Origin: Toxonevra muliebris
Lineage: Eukaryota > Arthropoda > Insecta > Diptera > Pallopteridae
Length of the DNA stretch: 64,000 nucleotides
Direction of reading: 5' to 3'
Assembly: GCA_963691655.1 (NCBI GenBank)
Contig: OY829329.1
Coordinates: 15,700,708 to 15,764,707, forward strand
This document shows, piece after piece, positions 22,169 through 32,448 of the stretch. The notes under the pieces are model-generated. The model made no database searches and was not told the origin of the DNA. It saw nothing but the letters and a program-made list of their open reading frames with translations. How positions within the stretch are numbered: position 1 is the first letter of the stretch; each line of letters opens with the position of its first letter. The position numbers and the translations under genes were made by a program.

Positions 22169-22335
22169 TGCTTTTTTTGTTGTTGGTGAAATTTTTTCAT
22201 GAATACGTTCGAAATGCTTATGAATAGTTTTTGTGAAATTTTCATATTTGAAATATCAGAAATGGAAAAGTTTCTGAGTTTTTTAATTTTTTTTTTTCGA
22301 TTGATTTGTCACATCGGCAATGATTGAATAAGTTT
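22169..22335 (-). promoter_or_regulatory. Conserved 5' flank of gene copy 1
   Basis: About 160 bases upstream of the start codon are the inverted match of 22742-22904 upstream of copy 2, including CGAAATGCTTATGAATAGTT and TTTCATATTTGAAATATCA. This must hold any shared promoter and 5' leader. I see no clear TATA box. The similarity stops at about 22335 and 22742, so the unique DNA between the copies is about 400 bases. Confidence 0.45.
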
Positions 22336-22500
22336 ATCGTATACGTATACTAAAAATCGTTCGTACCGGGTTAGTTAGTTTATAGCCTTAGATTCAACAG
22401 AGTCAAAATTCGCACAGGATAACCAGATAGGAAACTTGGCATACCCCAAAAACATAAGGAATCAATAATCTTTGAGGTCTTAAAGTTTCGTCAATCTTTG
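22336..22500. repeat. Block A between the gene copies, inverted at 24770-24935
   Basis: The block includes TATACGTATACTAAAAATCG, GTTAGTTAGT and CATACCCCAAAAACATAAGG. It is present in inverted orientation beyond the 3' side of gene copy 2. Relative to the direction of each gene it precedes copy 1 but follows copy 2, which is a circular permutation of the duplicated unit. Confidence 0.8.
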
Positions 22501-22741
22501 CCATCTTCTTTATATTTGTCACCTCCTCAACTCCGGTGCCATCGTCACAGCTTTCGCGAAACACTCAAACTATGCTAGCTCTTCGTTTACTGTCGATTTC
22601 TCGGTTCTTGCGAGCTCTGAGGTTAGTAGAGTTCCGTTTTCGATTCTTGTGTCCTCCAATTTTTAACGTAATCACGGCCTCTTCCTTGAAACTTCCTCTG
22701 TCTTATCCTTATGACTTGAATCTCTCTTTTTTTCGACCCCC
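22501..22741. other. Unique spacer at the centre of the inverted gene pair
   Basis: About 240 bases with no counterpart on the other arm. The phrases (TTCTCGGTTCTTGCGAGCTC, CGTAATCACGGCCTC) belong to the decayed phrase-like repeat seen elsewhere in the window. No gene is supported. Confidence 0.5.
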
Positions 22742-22904
22742 AACTCATTTGGTTCATTGCCGAAGTGACAAATCATTCGAAAAAAAATTAAAAAACTCAG
22801 AAACTTTTTCATTTTTGATATTTCAAATATGAAAATTTCACAAAAACTATTCATAAGCATTTCGAACGCATTCATGAAAACATTCCACCAACAACAAAAA
22901 AGGA
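22742..22904 (+). promoter_or_regulatory. Conserved 5' flank of gene copy 2
   Basis: This is the inverted counterpart of 22169-22335. The start context is AAAAGGAATGG. Conservation of this flank is similar to that of the coding sequence, so the duplication carried the upstream region, as expected of a DNA-level copy and not an mRNA-derived one. Confidence 0.45.
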
Positions 22905-24041
22905 ATGGTCCCCAAGGTTGAGTTAACGCTTCAAGAACTGGCCAAAATCGCATTGGGCTCACCAGAATTAACTCACGTTAATATCGAGGTATTGCACAGT
23001 CTAATTAATATGATACTCAAGAAGCTCAACTGTCAGAACGAAAAAGTTTCGATGCGCGGTCTGGAAGCCAAGTGCTTGGAGAAAATACTTATCAAATCAA
23101 AACCATCACCGCTCCTCTTCAACGACGAACATTTAGAGCGGATATCGGTAAAACTTGATAAAGTTTTAGCATTAGAAGAGCGTGTCAACGACACCGCCAA
23201 TAAACTCGAGCAGCATTTCAAAAAAATAGAACAATGTAAATCTATTCAACCTATTCCGTTTGAAATTCATCATTGGGATGATTTCGCAAATTATGCTGAT
23301 AGGTGCATCAGGTGCCTCGAATGCAATGATATCAATAATCTTTTATGTAGTCTCATGGATTATACCGGCTTTCTAAAGAAAATTCAACGACGTATGTCGA
23401 AGCCAACCGTCACTCAACATTTCATATTAGAAGATGAAGTTCAGGAACTGTACGACGATGTAGATGAAGCTGTAAAGAAAACGGCGATACAATATGAAAA
23501 ATTAGTTCTAATTGATGGTTGCCAGATACAGATTGAACAGATTGACGCCGAGATCCATTTACAATTTACTAGATTTCTTAATATCATGGAAGAGATACAG
23601 GAAATGCTTGATTTGAAATTGAATAAAATACGCGTACCAGCGATGAAACTTTACGTAACAACTCAATTCCGGTCTTTGCGGAATAATCTGGAGGATTTGA
23701 AGAAAGAAAATGAAAGTGGCATCAAGGACAAGAGTGTCATTACGAAGGGTACTACTTGTTTGTCATGTGGCGCCAAACATGTTTGTGCTGATGTCAGTAC
23801 ATATCCGGTGGGATTAATGCCACATTGGCTTAAGGCAAATGCACCTGCATTGCCAAAGGTATGCACCTGCCAATACAGTACTGAGACTCAATTCATTGCC
23901 AAACCAGATGAAAAGCCGAATAAAAAACAAGATAAGAAATTAGTTACGCAAAAAATCATCAAGCCATGCATGTCCAAGATGACATGCCCTAGTTTCCATC
24001 TTTTCGAAGGAACGGACGGTAATTTGTACCGTAGAAATTAA
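22905..24041 (+). CDS. 378-residue helical protein with Cys-rich tail, copy 2 (QRICH2/DUF4795-like?)
   Basis: An intact single-exon frame of exactly the same length as copy 1, with no indel between them. All the Cys positions of copy 1 (CLSC, CTC and the paired Cys near 355/361) are kept, as is the GTDGxLYRRN end. By hand alignment 41 residues differ (about 89% identity). Sixteen of these fall in residues 252-283, the linker just before the CLSC motif, and almost all of the base changes there alter the protein. In the first 110 codons changes are about half silent. Both copies therefore look constrained, with one fast-changing segment. Function is tentative as for copy 1: a cytoplasmic or axonemal structural protein is plausible, and testis expression is a guess from the family. 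The neighbours are repeats, and no operon-like context exists. Confidence 0.8.
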   Translation: MVPKVELTLQELAKIALGSPELTHVNIEVLHSLINMILKKLNCQNEKVSMRGLEAKCLEKILIKSKPSPLLFNDEHLERISVKLDKVLALEERVNDTANKLEQHFKKIEQCKSIQPIPFEIHHWDDFANYADRCIRCLECNDINNLLCSLMDYTGFLKKIQRRMSKPTVTQHFILEDEVQELYDDVDEAVKKTAIQYEKLVLIDGCQIQIEQIDAEIHLQFTRFLNIMEEIQEMLDLKLNKIRVPAMKLYVTTQFRSLRNNLEDLKKENESGIKDKSVITKGTTCLSCGAKHVCADVSTYPVGLMPHWLKANAPALPKVCTCQYSTETQFIAKPDEKPNKKQDKKLVTQKIIKPCMSKMTCPSFHLFEGTDGNLYRRN

Positions 24042-24770
24042 TTAATAATTGATTGATGAAAATGAAGGACCAGACTTTGTATATATAAATATATATTTCT
24101 GGAATGCTTTTTTATTTTTACAAAACTTTTATTTGTGTTTTTGTTCACAGCAAGTTTGGCATTTCTAGCTAAGCAATCATATGATAAATTTAAAACTATT
24201 GTTTTTCCAGCAGTTAATTTCTAAATTGTAAGTATAGTTTTACTATTTAGAAGGAGAATGATCGCGAACTAATTGAAAGTTCTGTTGCAGGTTAAGGTCC
24301 AATTTATTTCCTGGTGGTCACTCTGATCCTTTCCGCCTCCTCAGCTCTTAAAATCCCCGTTCCGTTTTGCCCCGTTCCGAGACCTACTAGCCGTTCTTTA
24401 CCTCTCCGTTTCGAGTGCGAAATTTCAGATCTTGCGACTCTTTCAATTTCAGTTTCTTTTCAGACTTTTCAGTTTCTTCGACTCGGTACTTCCGCAGGCC
24501 GTGTAACTTCAGTTATTGCAACATTTCTGATTTGCCTTTTCAAAGAGGCTACTAGGAATGTGGACCATACAGATTTGGAGAATGTTATGTGCGTCTGATG
24601 CCTCCACTAGAAAACTCTTTAGACAAAGTAACCTGAAAGGGACTTTAAGAGAATTAAATATGATACCAAGAGGTAAGGCCGCTGGAATCATGAAGGATGC
24701 AAAGTTCTTAAAAATGTTAAATGGCTTGATGGAAATATTAAGAACGAGAAGTCCACGAAAATGTCAAGAC
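24042..24770. repeat. Right flank of the inverted repeat (downstream of gene copy 2)
   Basis: About 24042-24545 pairs with 20525-21031, and 24690-24765 pairs with 19870-19975. It contains phrase-like repeat text (CTTCCGCAGGCCGTGTAACT). No polyadenylation signal of the AATAAA form is seen directly after the stop. Short frames here are shadows. Confidence 0.75.
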
Positions 24771-24935
24771 CTCAAAGATTATTGATTCCTTATGTTTTTG
24801 GGGTATGCCAAGTTCCTTGTCTGGTTACCCCGTCCATATTTTGACTCAGTTGAATCAAAAGCTATGTACTAACTAACCCGATTCAAACGATTTTTAGTGT
24901 ACGTCTATCATATACGTATACTAAAAATCGGTCGC
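24770..24935. repeat. Block A', inverted copy of 22336-22500
   Basis: It reads CAAAGATTATTGATTCCTTA, then GTTTTTGGGGTATGCCAAGT and CGTATACTAAAAATCG, the reverse complement of block A. It directly follows the outer flank of gene copy 2. A small inverted repeat (CGATTTTTAGT ... ACTAAAAATCG) lies at its end. Confidence 0.8.
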
Positions 24936-26990
24936 AATCGGATTTAGTTGGGACAAAGCGTAACTCGGGAACATTTTACGAAATTCATGGCAGAAAAATC
25001 AAGACTGTCGCGGGGCCTTAAGACCCATGGACAAAGAAAAAGAATAAGATCGAGAGTGCTAAAATAACCTCAGAGTTCGTCAACAAAGAGAAATCCATTT
25101 GCTTGTTTCACGAGCTGGGACGAAACAGCAAAGGTCCCTGAACTCTAATAATCTAAAGTAAGTAAACGACAAGGTTATGTTCTACGATATAAAAAGAGGT
25201 AAAAAAAAGCTATTCTGCCTTCGAGAAAACTTGAAATAGCGTGATCGTTTGAGTGGAAAGAAGATAGGAATAATCTTTCTCTGACCCAACTTCTATACTA
25301 TGTACTGAACTAAAATTCCGATGAATGGATTAAGATATGTCTGGTAGACTTAAATTGACCATAAAAATTCAGAAAACTGAGAAGGGACTAGAACTTAAAG
25401 ATCTGAGTGGTTTAAAGAGGCCGTAAAGTTCTTGAACTCCAAAAACAAATTTTAATTTTTCCAACTATTTGGTAAGTTATTCGGTTCTCGAATGGTCGAA
25501 TGAGTATTGAAAGAATGTAGACGCAGATTTCTAAGATACCAGTGATGAAAAGTGCAACCAACTGCCAACCATCGGAAAAAGGCGTCCCATTAATCTGAAC
25601 CGAGATTATAAACAGGTGTCCTTTCAGTTAGTCTATCGAAAAACTGGGAGGACTGAAGAGACTATAAAGACCAAAAGAGTTGGAAGTTCCAAGAAATCCA
25701 CTAGGTGTTAATGCTTAATTCATACTTATACTGATGAACTTAAATCAACAAGAGCATTTCGAAATGTATTTGAATTTTGGATGTTTGAAGGACTGTTAAG
25801 TAAATACAATCGATACCGAGACCAAGTGCTGCAAAAAATACGCGGTTTTCACGGGAAAATAATCCAGACTCAGAACAGAAATTACTAACGACAAAAGTTG
25901 AAATCCCTGACTAAACATAAGGATAAGTTTCGTTAGTTCTGAGATCATGCACAAAAAAAAAAAAAAAAACAATTGTGTACATATTTGAACACATTCGAGG
26001 TAATGGAAAAATGTACCTATTTTAGGGGCCGTATACGCTGAAAGATCCAATGATCGGCAAGTTTTCAGTGGCACAATCGATTTTTTTGCTCTAATAAACC
26101 TAAACAGGTAACATTTTTTGGAAAATTAGTTAGAGCACTGATGTTTGAACGATTACTGAGTGAAGAACAGAGACGTAGGTTTCATCGGATCAAGTACTAT
26201 AAAAAATACGAGGCATGCCTCCAAGCATATACTAGGCAGTTGAAAACTCCGTATGATTTAACATAAACCGAAATTACTGGCGGCGAAAGTTCATGGTCTT
26301 CAGGATTATCAGACGTGATCAAAATTTTGTACTTTTACTAGATTTTTTTAATCTGAACTGAATGTATCAACGATGAGAGTTCTCTGTCCTTTCGGGACAA
26401 CCGTTATCAACCGATCAGGCTGAGAAGACTGACGAGACCACTAGCGAATCCAAAGAAGTTGGGAGGTTTTGGGATATGTCCCCCTTCCCCCCTTAGGAAA
26501 TCTTTGGATCCACTAGTGGATGAGACTATTAGGATTAAAGGAGCTAAAAGGGGCAAGAAAATTGAAAGGTCTAATCCCTAACCTAAACCGACGAAATTTC
26601 TTATGGGAAATTATTTGAAGGACTTAGTATTCCTCAGTACTTGGATTATATATTACAAAAACTATTGGATATGCTTCTGAACATATTTTTAGGTACCGGC
26701 ATGTGTTCAGAAATGTACTTCAAACTGACCTGAAGGCATCAAAACTCTTTTTGGCGCATTTTTAAAGTATGTTAGCTAAAAGCCAACACAAACGCTAACT
26801 GGCTAACTCGATGAGAACAAGAACCGATCGCAGACTATCGTCAAGGTCCTGCACTCTTAGTGAGTTCCTCTGCGTGCTAGAACAAGATTGGGGAAAACCT
26901 TTGAAAAATGAGCAATTAACAACAAAATTCCGCTTAGCAAAAAAATTTACCACCTTAGTGTTCGAAATTTCGTGCTTTTATCTCAAACTT
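24936..26990. repeat. Unassigned region with diverged large repeats
   Basis: No gene seen. Related blocks recur: GATGTTTGAA...ACTG followed by AAAAAATACG and GAAATTACT at about 25777 and 26141, and a block with GAAGAGACT or GAAGACTGACGAGACC and AGTTGGRAG at about 25650 and 26420. This suggests an old, diverged tandem duplication. A GGATCCACTAGTGGAT palindrome is at about 26506-26521. A 92-codon minus frame (25796-26074) crosses an A run and is not credible. Confidence 0.35.
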
Positions 26991-26997
26991 ATCAACT

Positions 26998-27903
26998 TTA
27001 ACCCTCAATTAGACACATGTTTCTACTGTCACATTCGTAACACATGAGGCCTGGTCAGACCCACATTCAGTTCACTGCATTTGTGGGGAAATATTGAAAT
27101 TTTTGGCAAACATTCGGAAATATTTTTATGCCTAGCATGTGCAATTACTTAATTTTTTGTCTCTGTGGTTTTTACATACATATACTGCCGGTCAATGAAA
27201 CAGCAGTGATGGATGAAAAATATTTAATTTTGCGCAAACAATCGTTTTTAGTGGTGTATTTAAATAAGAAAAATAGCCTGAAGTTTTTTATACTTGCAAT
27301 AAAAATAGTTTGTACGTCAAAGGTTTTACAAAATTTGTAACAAATGAAAGACACTCAAAACGCGTAATCAAAAAATAGTAGTGCTTAGTATAAAAATAGG
27401 GAAAGGAACAATATTTTAGTAACAGCTTTCATGTTTCTACTAAGTAATCATAAAATTTATTAAAATGGCTATTTTAGCAACACACTGGCCTAGCGTATAG
27501 TCCGCATTTCCCTACAAGAGTCGCCTGCCATTCTGCTATCACTGGAGCTTACGGATCTTCTAAAATTATTTGTGTTACCCATCTTAAAAACCACTTTTTT
27601 CAAAAACTAAGAAATTGACACATAGGAGAGGTAAAAAATTGCCCGAATGTATGTCCAAAATCGCAATATTCCCATACAAAAGCATTGAAATTTATGTGGG
27701 TCTGGCCAGGCCTCAAGTGTTACGAATGTGATGTGTGCATCAAAAAATTCTCATAGTTATCCTTGTATTGGTTTTTTTGTACAGATATTTGCATGGATCG
27801 ATAACTAATAACTAATTAGGAAGGTACCTGGAACTTCAATGTTTAAATTGCAATTAAAATCGAAAAAGGTCTGGTCAGACTCATGCGTCATATCGAGGGT
27901 TAA
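26998..27903. mobile_element. piggyBac-like non-autonomous element with TTAA ends
   Basis: The left end is TTAACCCTCAATTAGACACA (TTAA at 26998-27001). The right end, on the minus strand, starts TTAACCCTCGATATGACGC (TTAA at 27900-27903). The piggyBac superfamily inserts at TTAA and commonly has CCC/GGG tips, so the ends fit. Long subterminal inverted repeats of about 90 bases follow: 27028-27120 (with GAGGCCTGGTCAGACCCACA) against 27643-27748 (with TGTGGGTCTGGCCAGGCCTC). The centre has no transposase. A 70-codon frame at 27128-27340 is unrecognised. It is about 0.9 kb long. Confidence 0.6.
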
Positions 27904-28520
27904 GCAGAGATTTGACCCAGGAAAATATGTAGTTGTATTTTTCGGTATAGAGACAGGCTGAGGCGATAGTAGTCTATGGAGTTGTACTCTAGTCAAGGCC
28001 ATTATCAGTTCAGGTTTGATAGGATCACCATTTCATAACTAAATACAGTACTTTTCAGTTATAACGAACTCACTTAAAACAAACTTTCGATTACAGCGAA
28101 TCATTAAACTATTTTTGAAGTGAAACTGCTTTTCTCTTGTCCTAGAGTAAAACCAACCGGATGTGACTTCGCGCGTAAGTTTGCAATGCGACATAATTTT
28201 GTCGAGCAATGTGCATGAGGGGCTAAATATCAATATTACGTAACTGAATTCACTAGCAAACTATATAATAAACGTTTCATAAATAGTTTTAATTCAATAT
28301 AACATGTTAATTACACACACACACACGCCTATGGCAGAAAGAACAATGTGTACCGTCGCCATCTTAAAGTTTATGACAGTTATACATTTCACATACAGAT
28401 GGCGCAAATGTCCAAGGAATTACATGAAGATGTCGCACACAAAAAGAGTTCGGCTACAATTGTCATCGACATTACCAGTACAGAGTTGCAATTTTTGTTT
28501 TAGCATTAATCCCAAAAAAA
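27904..28520. other. Spacer without recognised features
   Basis: I see nothing coding. It contains a short (CA)n run at about 28313-28325. Frames of about 64 to 77 codons here resemble no family. Confidence 0.4.
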
Positions 28521-28735
28521 AATTGGTTGTGTATTAACGAACACAAGGCAGAAGTGAAACTTATTGTAAACTAAACGAAACACAAGCAAATAACAAGCAA
28601 ATGAAATTAAAAAATACAAGCCAATGAAGTAAAAAATTTAGTGATTGAAAATTTTAATTTGCTTGTTATTTGCTTGTGTTTCGTTTAGTTCACAAGAAGT
28701 TTCACTTTTGCCTTGTGTTCGTTAATACACAATTT
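28521..28735. repeat. Near-perfect hairpin (foldback), arms about 85 bp
   Basis: The left arm 28521-28612 (with GTATTAACGAACACAAGGCA, CTAAACGAAACACAAGC and AATAACAAGCAAAT) pairs with the right arm 28651-28735 with only about five to seven mismatches and a 3-base bulge. The loop is about 38 bases and AT-rich. It could be a small MITE or foldback element, or a source of hairpin RNA. No target duplication is clear. Confidence 0.85.
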
Positions 28736-30625
28736 AGTTTTATTTATGCTTGACACAATTCTCCTTATACTGTCAGCGTTTCTCAAACAAAATTATCTAA
28801 TACCTCCGATTTCATTTAAGTGATCAAAGAAAATCACTTATGCATATTTACATTCAAACAACGCCAAACGCAATTGCATTTCGGGGGTGCATAAACAATT
28901 ATTAGCGTGAATTTACCACCGCCTTAATCAAACACTTTGTGTGCATGATTTGCGCCTTTGTGGTATGTAGCATAATTTTCCCTATTTCTTTGTGCTATTC
29001 CTCCTTCTCTACCTCCCCCTAACTCCGGTTGCTGCTTACTACTCTCACTGCGCTGTTTGTTCGTTTGTTCTACAGTTTGCAATGAAGGAGTGCAGTGTAC
29101 AGTTCAATATATGATGACGTTGCAACAGAGGGACTACATATTACATACATACATATGTACAGTCGTAAGTACGTAGAACAAAGTGCAGTCTCAATCAATC
29201 AAGCAGCACAACACATACCACCATCGATATACCACACCTCATCACGACACACCACACAATTCTGCAACCACTTCTACGTGTGTGTATGTGAAAGTACTTT
29301 AAGCCTCATCTTGACGCAGTACCATCACCACTTTGCTTGGCGTTGCGTTGTTTGCTGGCGGCACTTGCAGCTATGTATATTTTTTAAATGCGCCACACAG
29401 CGCACTCTTTATATACTGCAACGATAGACAGTCAGCGTAAAGCGGAAATTGCACACAATGCGTTGACGTGCCGCGTTACCAACGCTTTACCTCCTCTCTG
29501 TTTCTCTCTCTCTCTCTCTCATTGAAAGAGTGTGTGTGTGTGTTTGTGTGCCATTATTTGAGTTGAGTTATTCTGTTTGCTGTTTGAAGTTTCATGGGGT
29601 GTTCAGTGTTCATTCGTTCAGTTCACTACTTCGTTGCACAATTTGTGTAGTGGAGGCTACACACAGGGAGGCATAATCATCATCGTCGCCGTCGTCGTCG
29701 TGTAGTCGTTGCTGTTGCACATTTTTGTTTTTGCATTTTTGCAATTTATGTGAGTGCATGTGCTCTTGCATATTAATAATAAATTTTCTTTTGCATCAAT
29801 TTGTTGTAATAATATTTTTTTTTTTTTTTTTTTTTGCTCTTTGCTTTTGTAAGTCTGTGTGGCATTAAAGTATAGTAGGTATAATTATTTTTGTTTATAA
29901 TGAGCTTTACTCAGAATTTAATTGATTTTCCTTGTGCTTTTTTCTTATTTGTTGCTCCCTTTAAGCTTGTAATAATAATCCCTGAAGTACATTTGTATGG
30001 GGAATAGACTTAGCTAAATTGGTTGTTGTAAGCCAAAATAACATTTAGCTGAAATTTATAGCTTAATACAGAAACGGACTGAAAATGAGGAGCTAATCGA
30101 AATAAAAAGCTATATATAGTGTCTTTTCTATCAATTGTCTATTAAAGAGTCTTCCCAATTTTTATCAGAAAGAAGGAATTAGCAAAAAGAGTCCCTTTTG
30201 CACTCGTCACATAATGTGGTAACATACTTAATGCATTGTTGTTAACTTCATTATAAAAGACTTCGTTTTTATGCTCCAAAAAGTGCAATAAATAAAAACA
30301 ATTTTGGAGATGTTATAATCTTCCATTGATATATAAGTAAAATCCACAACCGTTTTTGATATAGAAATTATGTGTTGCATACTTTTAGGCTTAAAATTAA
30401 ATATATAATAAAACACACACTTATAAACTCACACATACTATGAAACCTCAAACGACACCGACTTAACAATTGATTTAATTTTTATCAATTCATTCCAATA
30501 TAAATTTTCCTTCAGCCCCGAGTAAAAATGTTATCACATCGCGACATCGCGTTGGCTGAGCATAGAATGTAGGTTAGAACATCTTGAATGAATGCGTATG
30601 GAAAATCGTACATGAACATTTAAGC
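28736..30625. other. Non-coding spacer with simple repeats
   Basis: No gene seen. (CT)n followed by (GT)n lies at about 29500-29544, a GTC/GTCGTC run at about 29683-29703 and a long T run at about 29813-29836. The 110-codon frame at 29095-29427 has a composition typical of translated spacer (His-, Tyr- and Cys-rich) and is not accepted as a gene. Confidence 0.5.
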
Positions 30626-30764
30626 TTAACCCATTAAGGATGAGCGGGAAACAAAGTAGATAGATCAAGAAAGTAACTTGAGAAAAAAAATTGTTTTTGA
30701 ACCAAGCTCAGGAACGGCTCAGAGACAAGGTGCCTTATGGCACCGCTAGACAGTACTGGGTTAA
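30626..30764. mobile_element. Possible very short TTAA-flanked (piggyBac-like) MITE
   Basis: TTAACCCATTAAGGATGAGC at the left and, on the minus strand, TTAACCCAGTACTGTCTAGC at the right bound 131 bases. Both ends start TTAACCCA. Near the right end is the palindrome GGTGCCTTATGGCACC. Only about 7 terminal bases match, so coincidence is possible. Confidence 0.3.
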
Positions 30765-31209
30765 GAAATCTTTCATCGTGATGGATGTCACTGAACAAAC
30801 CTAGATTCGCCGTCGCAACAGCGAAATTGCTCGTTCTGCGCTGCGAATTGGTATGGCATCCACCTTGTTCTGTTGATTCGGTTCCAACTGGCGACTTTCT
30901 TTTCCCAAAATATGAAAAATGCCTAGGGTGGAAAGAAATTTTCATCAAATGAAGAGATCATTGCCGAAACAGAGGTTTATTTTGCAGGCTTGAAGAGATC
31001 TTATTTATTGGAGGGCTTAAAAAAGCTGGAAGTGTATCGATAAATGAAAACTTAAACCAAAAAGCATCTGGCTTTTCGCGCTACCCTCGTACAGTGAGTT
31101 AGTTTTGCAGAAAGAAAGACGCCGCGCACTTTACACAATTACCGTACATTTTCTGATAATCACATTTACCATTTTTGAAGCATAATTCTATGACATAGGG
31201 CCCTGCGAT
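30765..31209. other. Spacer without recognised features
   Basis: I see no gene. A 104-codon minus-strand frame (30634-30948) overlaps the possible short MITE and resembles no family. Confidence 0.35.
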
Positions 31210-31930
31210 TATTCTAGTCACTATTCGGATTCATTTAAGAATTAAATTCGATATCAGGCTTATGGCAGCCACGGTGCGTTTGCAGTGATCGATTCGTTGG
31301 ACTCAATTCTCGACCACTGTATCACACATCTCGCGGCTAAAATTTCGGCAATTTTCAGTTTAATATTAGCTCTGCGCTCGTCTAGCATCTCTTGCTTGTT
31401 GGCATAGACCAACTCCTTTATATAGCTTCTGAGAAAAAAGTTCAGAGGCGTTAATTCTCATGATCTCTGTGGCCAAGATAACGCGATTTCTGAATTTCGT
31501 TTTAAAATAAGTCGCTGGTTGCGGTCGCGATATGAGACGTAGCGCGTCAGCTTGTTGAGGAAAGCCGTTCAGCTGAAGATGATTTTACGATGAAAATCCG
31601 GATCGGTGTTAAATACTTCCAGGCACCAATCTGGGAAATTTCAACGCTGCAAATGATCATGCGGCTTCAATTTTTGTGTTAACTTGGTCTTGTACGAGAT
31701 CCTTTCGCCAAAATGTTGTTCCTGCGCATGGCGTTGAATCCTTTGATTTGGGTCGTTGGCAACAGACGCACTTACGACCGCAATATTCTCAAGACACCTT
31801 GTGTTTTGTCATCTCACGGACTCGAACTTTTGTGCCAACTAACTTAATTGAGTGCCGGCTGGGGCGATTAGAACAAGCGAAAAGTTGCGTTAGCGATCTT
31901 AATCCGAATTTCGGTAGTAAATTTTGATTA
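31210..31930 (-). pseudogene. Tc1/mariner-superfamily transposase remnant
   Basis: On the minus strand, in broken frames, one reads TQKLKPHDHLQR, FPDWCLEVFNTDPDFHRKII (about 31625-31570), remains of an FVNKQN-like segment, then LVYANK-type and VVENWVQRIDHCKR-type residues (about 31400-31270). This is the order of the same insect transposase family as the remnant at 19235-19690. Multiple stops and deletions mean it is dead. Terminal repeats were not found. Confidence 0.5.
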
Positions 31931-31934
31931 TTTG

Positions 31935-32440
31935 TAGGTTAGGTTAATTGGCTGCTCAGGGACACACTTAGGCCAGAACAGCCCCTGACTTTTTAAAAAA
32001 CCTCCGGTTACAATAGTGGGAGAAACGAGGAAGACGAAGATAGCTTCCGCGCGAGGATCAACATCAATGCCTGACGCTTGAATTTATTTCGGATCCTCTC
32101 GGCAGTGCTGCTACTCCGGTTGAATATATTCCACATCGATTTTGGTTTTCTCATATTCCACAAAGATGAAATCTCGGTTCGTGGTTATCTTTGGCAGGGA
32201 CTCAACTCAAGGGTAGACGAGAGACTTTAAGGGTGCTTACGCGGTCAGAGCTGGGTTAGTGCCAATCGAAAACAATGCTCAGCCGAACCAGCTTCGTCAT
32301 GAATGATAACGGAGGTTAAAAGTATTTTGAGACTTGCCATGGTTTTATTGGGACGGAAGCAACTGAGACATTGACTGGAAAATCATTTTTGCATGATTAT
32401 ACTCGAAATTCTAATGTAATTAAATGCCACAGCACTTAGT
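31935..32440. repeat. Fragment sharing the SINE 3' tail, then unassigned sequence
   Basis: About 31935-31980 on the minus strand reads GGCCTAAGTGTGTCCCTGAG, then CAGCC and AACCTAACCTAC. This matches the 3' end of the SINE at 32449-32743 (GGCCTTAGTGTGTCTCTTGA, CAGCCGCTC, AACCTAACC) in the opposite orientation. The rest, to 32436, is unassigned. Confidence 0.5.
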
Positions 32441-32448
32441 CCAGGCTT
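32437..32448 (+). repeat. Left target-site duplication of the SINE
   Basis: TAGTCCAGGCTT occurs here and again at 32744-32755, directly bracketing the SINE. Confidence 0.75.

Noticed and set aside
29095..29427. 110-codon + frame rich in His, Tyr and Cys
   Set aside because: No domain, spacer-like composition, flanked by microsatellites.
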